64,000 nucleotides of DNA from Solobacterium sp. (GTDB lineage Bacteria > Bacillota_I > Bacilli_A > Erysipelotrichales > Erysipelotrichaceae), in contig JAFYGX010000239.1 in NCBI GenBank assembly GCA_017543025.1, forward strand, positions 14,725-78,724, in the 5' to 3' direction. The notes under the pieces are model-generated. The model worked only from the letters and a program-made list of their open reading frames with translations. It made no database searches and had not been told where the DNA came from. Position numbers and translations under genes: made by a program. Position 1 is the stretch's first letter. Each line of letters starts with the position of its first letter. This document shows positions 1 through 7,154 of the stretch, piece by piece.

Positions 1-436
1 TCGGAGTAACTGTTCCGGTCTTCGGATTCGGCATGAGGCCTTTCGGACCGAGCAGCTTACCGAGTTTACCAAGCTGACCCATCATATCCGGAGTAGCGAC
101 GATGATATCGAAATCAAACCAGCCGCCCTGGATCTTCTCCAGCATATCTTTTCCGCCGACATAGTCAGCACCTGCAGCCTTCGCTTCCTCTTCCTTGGCA
201 CCCTGTGTGATTACAAGAACCTTGCGGGTCTTACCGGTACCGTTCGGAAGAACCATCGCACCACGGATGTTCTGTTCCGCCTGACGCGGATCAATATTCA
301 GATTAAAGCATGCTTCGATGGAAGAATCGAATTTTGTAATGCTTGTCTTCTTGGCAAGCGCGATCGCCTCTTCATAACCGTAAGCTTTATGACGGTCAAT
401 CTGGGACAGTGCGTCTTTGTATTTCTTTCCTGCCAT
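1..436 (-). CDS. rplA: 50S ribosomal protein L1, 3' part missing (window edge)
   Basis: The first 145 residues of L1, the protein that binds the mobile L1 stalk of 23S rRNA at the ribosomal E site and often represses its own operon. The start [20 protein letters not shown] and the later segment [18 protein letters not shown] are typical of bacterial L1 (about 230 residues), so roughly 85 residues lie beyond the left edge. The start ATG lies 2 nt after the rplK stop, and its ribosome binding site (GGGAGG at about 444-449) is inside the end of rplK, so the two are translationally coupled. Identity is certain; only the C-terminus is unseen. Confidence 0.97.
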   Translation of the reverse strand, partial: MAGKKYKDALSQIDRHKAYGYEEAIALAKKTSITKFDSSIEACFNLNIDPRQAEQNIRGAMVLPNGTGKTRKVLVITQGAKEEEAKAAGADYVGGKDMLEKIQGGWFDFDIIVATPDMMGQLGKLGKLLGPKGLMPNPKTGTVTP

Positions 437-438
437 GA

Positions 439-861
439 TTATGCCTCCCATCCTTCAATTGTGATACCCATGTTGCGGGCTGTGCCGGCGATGATCTTCA
501 TCGCAGCTTCAACGTCATTTGCGTTGAGGTCCGGCATCTTGTACTCTGCGATCTCACGGAGCTGTGCCTCTGTGATCTTTCCGGCCTTGACGGTCTTCGG
601 TGTGCCGCTTGCCTTCGCAACGCCAGCTGCCTTCTTGAGAAGAACTGCTGCCGGTGTTGTCTTGATCACAAAGTCGAACGACTTGTCTTCATACGCTGTG
701 ATGATGACAGGAACGATATCGCCCTTACGATCTTTTGTCGCGTCATTGAACGCGCTGCAGAACTGCGGCATGTTAATGCCGGCAGATGCGAGTGCAGGTC
801 CCGGTTTCGCGCCGCCTGCAGGGAACTGAAGTTTGCAAACTTTCGCAACTTTCTTTGCCAT
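439..861 (-). CDS. rplK: 50S ribosomal protein L11
   Basis: L11 (140 residues, the usual length) forms the GTPase-associated centre with 23S rRNA helices 43/44 and is needed for stringent-response activation. The N-terminal [20 protein letters not shown] and the segment [15 protein letters not shown] are diagnostic. The start has a strong AGGAGG site 6 nt upstream. It is the first gene of an rplK-rplA operon transcribed leftward from a clear promoter at 961-989. secE/nusG, which often precede it, are not present: the upstream gene is a divergent regulator. Confidence 0.98.
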   Translation of the reverse strand: MAKKVAKVCKLQFPAGGAKPGPALASAGINMPQFCSAFNDATKDRKGDIVPVIITAYEDKSFDFVIKTTPAAVLLKKAAGVAKASGTPKTVKAGKITEAQLREIAEYKMPDLNANDVEAAMKIIAGTARNMGITIEGWEA

Positions 862-890
862 GTGGCATTCCTCCTTTTCTTAAGAAAGTC

Positions 891-936
891 CACATGCAGT
901 GGTAATCGGATGAGCTGCTCACCCTCCCACGCATGC
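891..936 (-). promoter_or_regulatory. Possible L1-binding autoregulatory leader of rplK-rplA
   Basis: On the minus strand this leader reads CAUGC-GUGG, then GAGG, an inner stem GUGAG-CAG-CUCAU, then GAUUA and CCAC-U-GCAUG. It folds as two helices separated by an asymmetric internal loop with GUGGGAGG on one strand, the pattern of the L1 site on 23S rRNA and in rplK leaders. A small hairpin (GCACAC/GTGTGC, 937-954) precedes it. The fold is what I see; autoregulation by L1 is inferred from the family. Confidence 0.45.
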
Positions 937-960
937 GCACACAAAAACGTGTGCTTTTCT

Positions 961-989
961 ATAGTAGTCAGATGAACGGGTTCCGTCAA
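961..989 (-). promoter_or_regulatory. Promoter of rplK-rplA
   Basis: Minus strand TTGACG at 984-989, a 17-nt spacer and TACTAT at 961-966, giving a leader of about 95 nt before rplK. Confidence 0.7.
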
Positions 990-1082
990 TCGTTTTTCTC
1001 AGCTTTCAAGCGGATTTTTGTGTCTATACACGATTTTTTCAATGGCTTCCCATGTTATTTTTTCTTAGGAGCGTACAGCTAT

Positions 1083-1790
1083 ATGTTACGAATTGCAGTT
1101 CTTGAAGACGCCAGTGAACAGGTTCCTGCGATTACCCGTGAAATCGGGCAGTTTTTCTCACAGAACCCCGCGGAATACAGTCTGACCGTTTATACTGATC
1201 CGATCTCTCTTCTCTCGGATCTGATGGTCTCTCATTTTTCCATTGCCCTGCTGGATATCCATCTTCAGAAAAGCAAGCTCAGCGGAATTGATACCGCTCA
1301 GCGCATCAATCATACTTCTCCCCGCACACAGGTGATTTTCATTACCGCATATCCCGGATTTTATGTGAATGTTTATGAAGCGCGGCATGTATATGTCGTT
1401 CCGAAGATCGACCTGCACACCTATCTTCCGGCCGCACTGAAGAAAGCGATTGAAAATCTCCGTGAAACCGGCACGCATCTGATTCATATCAATATCGGAC
1501 AGCAGAGTTATTTCATTCCGGAAGAAAAGATCCGTTATGTCGAAAAGGATCTGCGAAAGCTGATTATCTGCGCAGACAGCACCTATGAATGTTACGGGAA
1601 GTTTGCTGATCTTCTTTCGCAGGCACAGACCGGATGTCTGGTTCAGTGTCATCGCTTCTACCTGGTCAACATCAACTACATCACAACTGTTTCCCGCAAG
1701 GGCGTTACCCTGCTGGATGGAACCTGGGTTCCGCATTCCGAGTCATTCCGGAATGCGATCAACATAAAAATGAGCGGAGACGCTTCGTGA
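1083..1790 (+). CDS. LytTR-family response regulator (AgrA/ComE type)
   Basis: A 235-residue two-component regulator: receiver domain (about 1-115) with acidic residues E8/D9 and phosphoacceptor D58 in IALLDIHLQ, and a C-terminal LytTR DNA-binding domain (about 130-230) with the hallmark CHRFYLVNINYI. The frame is open further upstream, but ATG 1083 is chosen because AGGAG lies at 1067-1071 and MLRIAVLED is the normal start of a receiver domain. Its stop overlaps the GTG of the next gene (GTGA), so it is co-transcribed with the sensor components that follow. Such regulators normally work with AgrC-like kinases; here the partner is split and degenerate. No AgrB/AgrD-like peptide genes are seen beside it. 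Confidence 0.9.
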   Translation: MLRIAVLEDASEQVPAITREIGQFFSQNPAEYSLTVYTDPISLLSDLMVSHFSIALLDIHLQKSKLSGIDTAQRINHTSPRTQVIFITAYPGFYVNVYEARHVYVVPKIDLHTYLPAALKKAIENLRETGTHLIHINIGQQSYFIPEEKIRYVEKDLRKLIICADSTYECYGKFADLLSQAQTGCLVQCHRFYLVNINYITTVSRKGVTLLDGTWVPHSESFRNAINIKMSGDAS

Positions 1791-2206
1791 AGCGCCGCGA
1801 CCTGATCCTGTGGATCTGTTTCTACATTTCCGCAAACATTCTGCTCATTTCGCTTCTCGTTTATCTGAATGCGCATCCGGACGTTCGCCTGAGCAGAATA
1901 CAGGTTCTTCTTCTCTGTCTGTTCCTGCTGCCGGCAGACATCCTGCTGGTGCTGCAGTTTTTTCATTTCGTGCAGAATGCAGATGCGAAACTGTATCAGA
2001 TCTCCCGGCTGCGGCAGAATGAAAAGCTTCTCAGGCCCTATCTGACCTGTTCCCAGCAGCAGAAGAGGACCCGAAATGATCTGCACGACATTCTGAACGC
2101 CCAGTTTTCCTACTACTCTCTGCTGAATGATGGAAGTACTGAAGAAGCGGAACGCTTCCGGAACAGGACAGAAGAGCGGTGGAGAAAGGAAGCTTCAGAT
2201 GATTGA
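1787..2206 (+). CDS. Small two-helix membrane protein carrying an AgrC-type H-box
   Basis: 139 residues from a GTG start that overlaps the regulator stop by 4 nt. Two hydrophobic helices (about 6-28 and 38-62) are followed by a polar, probably coiled segment and RNDLHDILNAQFSYYSLL. H100-D-x-x-N matches the phosphoacceptor box of HPK10/AgrC-type kinases. There is no ATP-binding domain: the protein ends about 40 residues after the histidine. I therefore read it as the phosphotransfer half of a split sensor whose ATPase-like half is the next gene. Function is inferred from the motif and from the neighbouring LytTR regulator; no close family is recognised. Confidence 0.65.
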   Translation: MKRRDLILWICFYISANILLISLLVYLNAHPDVRLSRIQVLLLCLFLLPADILLVLQFFHFVQNADAKLYQISRLRQNEKLLRPYLTCSQQQKRTRNDLHDILNAQFSYYSLLNDGSTEEAERFRNRTEERWRKEASDD

Positions 2207-2780
2207 TACACTGCTCACATTTCTCACCATCTTTATCAGTTCCGTTCCGTACATTGCCTTTTTTTACCAGGTATACAGTCCACGCATTCCGTTTCACAAT
2301 GCGCTTCTTGCGACTGCGGCAAGCACACCGGCACTATATGCGATCGTTACCTGTTCTGCCGCAATTCCGGCTCCTGCCGGAATGTTTATCAAGACAATAC
2401 TGAGTATGTCGTTCTTCATCTTCCTCGGCAGATTCTGTGTCAGAGCATCTCTGCCGCAGCTGGTCTTTGCCGCACTGCTGTCCATGAGCATTCTTGCGGT
2501 ATTATTCATCCCGCTGGCCGCACTGATCAACGTGTTTTCCTATGTGAACGCAAACGGCGCACTGTTCGGAGTCGGTCCGCTTCTGTTCAACAGTCTTGTC
2601 ACAATTCTTCAGCTTCTGGTACAGGCTGCACTTGCCCCGGTGTTCCGCGGGTTTCTCTCCCGGCTTTCCCGCTGGTATATTCCCCTTGCATGTTTTCTCG
2701 CAGCTCATATTGCGGCCGGGCCGATGATTGTCTATTACAGCGTAAATATGCCTTCGGTATCCGGTGGCAGATTCTGCTGA
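2199..2780 (+). CDS. Sensor protein, N-terminal multi-helix membrane part (apparently frameshifted)
   Basis: ATG 2199 overlaps the previous stop by 8 nt and has AAAGGAAG just upstream. The 193 residues are almost all hydrophobic, about six membrane helices, like the sensor region of AgrC kinases. The frame stops at 2778-2780 directly after helix six with an unnatural tail (SVSGGRFC), while the adjacent frame continues with a seventh helix (WQILLISLVILLSAVF) and a cytoplasmic domain. I read 2199-3424 as one gene broken by a 1-nt loss or 2-nt gain near 2745-2775. The alternative is two overlapping genes, but no ribosome binding site supports a second start. Confidence 0.65.
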   Translation: MIDTLLTFLTIFISSVPYIAFFYQVYSPRIPFHNALLATAASTPALYAIVTCSAAIPAPAGMFIKTILSMSFFIFLGRFCVRASLPQLVFAALLSMSILAVLFIPLAALINVFSYVNANGALFGVGPLLFNSLVTILQLLVQAALAPVFRGFLSRLSRWYIPLACFLAAHIAAGPMIVYYSVNMPSVSGGRFC

Positions 2781-3424
2781 TCTCTCTGGTCATTCTGCTG
2801 TCTGCAGTATTTCCGCTCTATCTGTACTCCGTTCATAACCATCTCACCAGACTGTTTTCCCGGATGGAACACCCCTTTGTTTCCGCTGAGGACACTGCAG
2901 GCCTGCTGGACTACCTGAACCGCGAAACAGAACTGTTCCGCAATCTTGAAGCCGAAATCAGAACATTCAGGAAGAACGGCTGTCTGACGGCAGATTCCGC
3001 ACCGCTTGTTTCCAGACTGAACGATCACCCAACCGGCTGGTATTCCGACAGCCCTGCATTCAGTACATTACTGCTGTATTATGAGCAGGAATTTGAACGG
3101 CATAACATTCTCTATAAGATTTCCGTACACTGCCCGATCGACAGCACAATGCCGGAGGAGCTGATCTTACTGCTGTTCAACGGCCTGCTGAGCTGTGTTT
3201 CGCAATTCGTCCGGCTGGCGATCATAAAGAAAGACGATCGCCGCTTCATCACATTTGAAAGCGGACCGGAGCGCCGCAGGGAACTGCAGCTCATGCTGGA
3301 GAGTACCCGCGAGCTGATGAAAGCCTATGATCTTAACTTTTCTGTAAGCGAAAAAAAACAGGCAGCCATCACTGCTGCTCTGTCTTATTCACTTCGTCCT
3401 CATTCTCTTCCGCCTGCAGATTAG
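2690..3424 (+). CDS. Sensor protein, C-terminal part: last membrane helix plus degenerate GHKL ATPase-like domain
   Basis: ATG 2690 is the only ATG before the membrane helix but lacks a ribosome binding site; real sequence similarity to sensors begins about 2750, in phase with the break in the upstream frame. After the helix comes a helical linker, then WYSDSPAFSTLLLYY and a stretch aligning with the start of AgrC-type HATPase domains. The N-box Asn is lost (LLFNGLLSCV where LLxNAIEA is expected) and no DxGxG or G2 box follows, so it should not hydrolyse ATP. The cytoplasmic linker has no histidine box; that sits in the small protein at 1787-2206. The 3' end overlaps, tail to tail, the minus-strand gene ending at 3369 by 56 nt. 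Confidence 0.6.
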   Translation: MFSRSSYCGRADDCLLQRKYAFGIRWQILLISLVILLSAVFPLYLYSVHNHLTRLFSRMEHPFVSAEDTAGLLDYLNRETELFRNLEAEIRTFRKNGCLTADSAPLVSRLNDHPTGWYSDSPAFSTLLLYYEQEFERHNILYKISVHCPIDSTMPEELILLLFNGLLSCVSQFVRLAIIKKDDRRFITFESGPERRRELQLMLESTRELMKAYDLNFSVSEKKQAAITAALSYSLRPHSLPPAD

Positions 3425-3878
3425 CCGTTTCATCCGGTTCCGGCTCACTTCTGTCTGCTTTCGGAAACAGCGCCCAGATCTCCTGGTTTACGAGCTGTGA
3501 AAGATAGTCTTTTGACATTCCGTAAATCGCTGCTACCTCGGAAAGCCGTTTTCCCTGAACATACAGCATCCAGATGATTGCCCGAAAACTCGGCGAACCG
3601 ATCCGGTTGATCGTGCCGATAATATAAAGAAGCTTATCTTCTTTTTCTTTCAGCTCCTCATCCAGAGCCTGATGAAGTTCAATATAGGAAACAATCGGAC
3701 TGTACCGAAAATCCCGCTGGGGCCGCAGACGCTGCAGATCGATGGAATGAACGCCTTTCATCCGATGATCCAGCTTACGGATTTTTTCCATCTGCTGCTT
3801 CACATCGGCCAAATAGAAAAAATACTTTCTGCACTCCCGCTTGAAATCAATAGGGTTATCAGGATAGCCTTCATTCAT
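3369..3878 (-). CDS. Small sigma-region-4-like helix-turn-helix protein
   Basis: About 169 residues. The start at 3878 lies 9 nt after GGAGG, better spaced than the ATG at 3884. The N-terminal half is helical and charged; residues about 95-140 (AIIWMLYVQGKRLSEVAAIYG) form a helix-turn-helix resembling sigma-70 region 4 or phage ArpU-type regulators; the tail is acidic and low-complexity (SEPEPDETANLQAEENEDE). It overlaps the end of the upstream gene, with which it shares the pattern I-W-x-L-Y-V ... V-A-x-x-Y-G, so they look like a duplicated pair. Function unknown; DNA binding is inferred from the motif. Confidence 0.65.
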   Translation of the reverse strand: MNEGYPDNPIDFKRECRKYFFYLADVKQQMEKIRKLDHRMKGVHSIDLQRLRPQRDFRYSPIVSYIELHQALDEELKEKEDKLLYIIGTINRIGSPSFRAIIWMLYVQGKRLSEVAAIYGMSKDYLSQLVNQEIWALFPKADRSEPEPDETANLQAEENEDEVNKTEQQ

Positions 3879-4269
3879 CCTCATATACCTCCCGCAGCCA
3901 TTTATCAACCATATACTGAAGTTGCCTGCGGGTCAATCCATAAGAATCTGCTACATCTGTCTGAATCCGGTTTTCCACATAAAGCGACCAGATAAACACC
4001 TTTGCATTACTGCCGCATTTTTCTGATATCTTCTGAAACGTTTCTTCGACAAATGCGATGTCGTCTCTGAGAAACTGGTAGAGCTCCATATTCCCTCTGC
4101 CATAATCATCAGAAAGATCGATTTTGAATGCGTCCGGGCTGAATACCGTCGTCTTGAGTTCCGGAAACTTCGCCTCGATCATCGCTGCGCGTTCTTTCTC
4201 TTTGAGATACACACGGCAGCTGCTCTTGAATGCATTAACAAATTGCTTAAAACTTTCTTCTTTTTTCAT
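3871..4269 (-). CDS. Small helix-turn-helix protein, paralogue of the downstream gene
   Basis: 132 residues from ATG 4269 (MKKEESFKQFVNAFKSS). The C-terminal FIWSLYVENRIQTDVADSYG matches the helix-turn-helix of the next gene residue for residue at key positions. The frame is open to 4407, but the extra part looks non-coding and the ATG at 4269 gives a sensible charged amphipathic N-terminus. The ribosome binding site is only fair (GAGGGGGG, somewhat distant). Together the two genes form a two-gene leftward unit with no recognisable partner. Possibly of phage origin; that is a guess. Confidence 0.55.
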   Translation of the reverse strand: MKKEESFKQFVNAFKSSCRVYLKEKERAAMIEAKFPELKTTVFSPDAFKIDLSDDYGRGNMELYQFLRDDIAFVEETFQKISEKCGSNAKVFIWSLYVENRIQTDVADSYGLTRRQLQYMVDKWLREVYEDE

Positions 4270-4789
4270 AACAAAACGTATCTGCCCCCCTCTGCAGATG
4301 GTTCTGAAGCAGCTGATCGTCTCATTGCGAGCACCTCGCCTGCCGGTTTTCTGATCCGGATACCATTTACCGTTTTTTTGCGCAGAATAGGCAAACAGTA
4401 GATCCAAGACGTTTCAGCTGCCTCTCAAGTTTACTATGCAAAATCTGTAATGTCATGAAAGATGTAATGAATTCTATGATTTCGGGAATAGTTACCCCCC
4501 CCCGCCGTTTTTTCGCTTTCCTGCATGTTTTTGCGCGAATCTGCGGTCATCCCGGAAGCTGTTATTCGATTGCGAAGGCAATGCGCTTTTTTCTTCTTTC
4601 AGAGACCGGTTTTTTGAACAACTGTTTTTTTGAACGGATGCCACTTTGAATATTCAGCCTTTTAATATTCTTTTTTTCGGAGTTCTCGTAAAACATCCCG
4701 GGCATGTTAAAATAATGATTGATCAGCTCTGTATCAGAAAAGATCAGAATTTAACAGTTCCGGGATACCGGATAAGGAGGAAATTGACT
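4270..4789. other. 520-nt non-coding stretch before the SPFH gene
   Basis: No convincing gene on either strand. It holds a run of ten C at 4495-4504 followed by T-rich DNA, and an AT-rich segment with a TAAAAT-type -10 near 4709-4716 that may serve the SPFH gene. The ribosome binding site AAGGAGG (4774-4782) belongs to that gene. Confidence 0.5.
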
Positions 4790-5977
4790 ATGGGACTCAT
4801 TCAGGCGGCTTTATCCGCAGCAGGCAGTACCTTCTCTGACCAGTGGAAGGAATACTTCTACTGTGATGCAATCCCTTCCAATGTGATTGCTGTGAAAGGG
4901 CAGAAAAAGGTGCGTGGCTTCTCTTCCAACCATGGAGACGACAACATCATCTCTGATGGTTCTGTAATCGTTGTAGCTGACGGACAGTGCATGGTCATTG
5001 TCGAGCAGGGTCAGGTTGTTGATATCTGTGCTCAGCCGGGCGAATTCAGATATGACTCCAAGACCGAACCTTCCGTATTTACCGGAAACCTCGGCGAAGG
5101 GATCAAGAATGTCTTTGCGACCATTGGCAAGCGTTTCACGTTTGGCGGTCAGCCTGCGGAAGATCAGCGCGTTTATTACTTCAACATCAAGGAACTCCCG
5201 GGAATCAAATACGGCACGCCGTCTCCGGTTCCGTTCCGCGTAATTGACCGCAACATCGGCCTCGATATTGATATTGCCGTGAAATGTTTCGGTGAATACA
5301 GCCTGAAGGTTGCAGATCCGATTACGTTCTATACAAATGTCTGCGGCAACTTCGCAGGTGTTTATGAAGTAAGCCAGATTGAAAGCCAGCTCAAGAGCGA
5401 GCTGCTGACAGCGCTCTCTCCGGCTTTTGCGAAGCTTTCTCTTTCCGGTGTGCGTTATTCCGAGATTCCGCTCCATACCATTGAACTTGCGGATGCGCTC
5501 AACGAACAGCTCTCCGAGAAATGGAAAGGTGCCCGCGGACTCGAAATCGTCAACTTCGGCATTTCTTCCATCAAGGCATCCGAAGAAGACGAGCGGATGA
5601 TCAAGGAAGCTCAGCGTGATGCAATGTATCGTGACCAGTCCTATGCTGCAGCGACGCTCGTCGGCGCTCAGGCACAGGCTATGAAGGATGCGGCAAAGAA
5701 CGCAAATGGTGCAGCGATGGGATTCATGGGCGTAAACATGGCAGCCAATGCCGGCGGCGCAAACATTTCCCAGATGTATGCCAACGGCGCTCAGCAGGCT
5801 CCGGCAGCTCCGTCAAACGGATGGACATGCCCGAAATGCGGTTCTGTGAACAACGGCAACTTCTGCGGTACATGCGGTGAAAAGAAGCCGGATAACGGAA
5901 AGTGGATCTGCCCGAAGTGCGGAGCGGAAAACGCTTCTAACTTCTGCGGCACATGCGGTGAAAAGAAACCCGCTTAA
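4790..5977 (+). CDS. SPFH-domain protein with two C-terminal zinc ribbons (YdjI-like)
   Basis: 395 residues from ATG 4790, which has GGAGG 8 nt upstream; the longer frame to 4646 adds non-coding sequence. Residues about 20-320 form the SPFH/virion-core-type domain (EDQRVYYFNIKELPGIKYG and a predicted coiled coil ASEEDERMIKEAQRDAMYRD). A Gly/Ala-rich linker leads to two near-identical zinc ribbons (CPKCG...CGTCGEKKP, twice). In B. subtilis ydjI belongs with ydjG and ydjH to the membrane-stress operon headed by a pspA homologue; the next two genes here match ydjG and ydjH, so a scaffold role at the membrane is likely. No pspA is beside it. Confidence 0.85.
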   Translation: MGLIQAALSAAGSTFSDQWKEYFYCDAIPSNVIAVKGQKKVRGFSSNHGDDNIISDGSVIVVADGQCMVIVEQGQVVDICAQPGEFRYDSKTEPSVFTGNLGEGIKNVFATIGKRFTFGGQPAEDQRVYYFNIKELPGIKYGTPSPVPFRVIDRNIGLDIDIAVKCFGEYSLKVADPITFYTNVCGNFAGVYEVSQIESQLKSELLTALSPAFAKLSLSGVRYSEIPLHTIELADALNEQLSEKWKGARGLEIVNFGISSIKASEEDERMIKEAQRDAMYRDQSYAAATLVGAQAQAMKDAAKNANGAAMGFMGVNMAANAGGANISQMYANGAQQAPAAPSNGWTCPKCGSVNNGNFCGTCGEKKPDNGKWICPKCGAENASNFCGTCGEKKPA

Positions 5978-6000
5978 TCCTTCCCTTAACGCATCACTAT

Positions 6001-6031
6001 CGCACAGCCGGTCATCCGGCTGTGCGGTTTC
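6001..6031 (+). terminator. Hairpin between the SPFH gene and the zinc-ribbon membrane gene
   Basis: CGCACAGCCGG-tcat-CCGGCTGTGCG at 6001-6026 followed by a weak GTTTCTT. A strong 11-bp stem with a poor U tract, so probably a partial terminator or mRNA-stability element setting lower expression of the downstream genes. Confidence 0.6.
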
Positions 6032-6056
6032 TTAAGTTTCAGGAAAGGAGGAATAC

Positions 6057-7154
6057 ATGGCCGAACAGTTATCGAATTACAAATGTCCCAACTGCGGCGG
6101 TCCGCTTCGGTTTGACCCTGAAACCCAGAAGCTGAAATGTGAATACTGTGATTCTCTGTTTACACAGGAAGATGTGGAGCAGTTTTATCGTCCTTCTGAA
6201 CAGGCAGCTGCTGAACAGGGAACGGATACCCGATGGGAAACGGATACACAGGACTGGAGTCCGGAAGAAGCACAGCACATGCGAGCATATAACTGTCCGT
6301 CCTGCGGGGCTCAGCTGATCGCAGATGAAAATACCGCGGTCACCGTCTGTCCTTACTGCAATAACCCCACGGTCGTTGCCGGACAGTTCAAGACGAAGAA
6401 ACCGCAGTTTGTCATTCCGTTCCAGCTTGACAAAGATAAAGCTGTAAAGATTCTCTCAGATTTCTATCGCGGAAAACCGCTCCTTCCAAGAGCGTTCAAA
6501 ACGCAGAACCATATTGAGGAGATCAAAGGTGTATATGTGCCGTTCTGGCTTTACAACGGCGTTATGGAAGCAGATATGACATTCAGCGCTACCAGAGTCG
6601 CACAGTTCACCCGCGGAGAAGAAATCATTACGGAGACCAGCACCTATCACATTATTCGGAAAGGTACCGTTACCTTCTCGGGTGTACCGGCAGATGCCTC
6701 CAGCAAAATGCCGGATGACTACATGGATGCGATCGAGCCGTTCGATTACACCAAACTGAAGCCATTTGACACCATGTATCTTGCAGGCTATATGGCTGAC
6801 AGTTATGACGTGGACGAAGACACCGACCGCAAACGGGCGGAAGACCGCATGAGCAGAACTGCTCTCAATGCTGTTTCACGCACCGTTGTCGGATACAATA
6901 CCGTTGTGCCTGTTACCTCTGGCACCCGTACGCTGGACGGTGCAGCTGCGTATGCATTCCTTCCGGTATGGCTGCTGTCTACGCAATGGAACGGAAAAAA
7001 CTATCTGTTTGCCGTAAACGGACAGTCCGGAAAGATTGCGGGTGACATGCCTACCGCCACAGATCTGATGATCTTCATGTGGGGGAAACTTACACTGCTG
7101 TTCTTTGTGATTATGGCAATCATCATGTACTTTGTCGTAGGAGGTTTCTTATGA
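6057..7154 (+). CDS. Zinc-ribbon membrane protein (YdjG-like)
   Basis: 365 residues with an AAGGAGG site just upstream. Two TFIIB-like zinc ribbons open the protein (CPNCGGPLRFD...CEYCD and CPSCGAQL...CPYCNNP), followed by a beta-rich domain of about 200 residues and one C-terminal membrane helix (TLLFFVIMAIIMYFVV). This is the architecture of B. subtilis YdjG and many Bacillota homologues. The stop overlaps the next start (ATGA), so it is coupled to the TPM-domain gene. It lies downstream of the YdjI-like SPFH gene after a strong hairpin. A role in envelope stress with its partners is inferred from the conserved neighbourhood. Confidence 0.85.
   Translation: MAEQLSNYKCPNCGGPLRFDPETQKLKCEYCDSLFTQEDVEQFYRPSEQAAAEQGTDTRWETDTQDWSPEEAQHMRAYNCPSCGAQLIADENTAVTVCPYCNNPTVVAGQFKTKKPQFVIPFQLDKDKAVKILSDFYRGKPLLPRAFKTQNHIEEIKGVYVPFWLYNGVMEADMTFSATRVAQFTRGEEIITETSTYHIIRKGTVTFSGVPADASSKMPDDYMDAIEPFDYTKLKPFDTMYLAGYMADSYDVDEDTDRKRAEDRMSRTALNAVSRTVVGYNTVVPVTSGTRTLDGAAAYAFLPVWLLSTQWNGKNYLFAVNGQSGKIAGDMPTATDLMIFMWGKLTLLFFVIMAIIMYFVVGGFL

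Noticed and set aside
933..1082. Upstream extension of the LytTR regulator frame
   Set aside because: The added 50 residues do not resemble a receiver domain and run over the rplK promoter; AGGAG points to ATG 1083.
4455..4649. Plus-strand frame covering the C10 tract
   Set aside because: No ribosome binding site and low-quality composition; considered non-coding.
5200..5215. Possible Noc-binding palindrome around CTCCCGGGAAT
   Set aside because: Only the central CCCGGG matches the B. subtilis consensus and it lies inside the SPFH coding sequence; likely chance.
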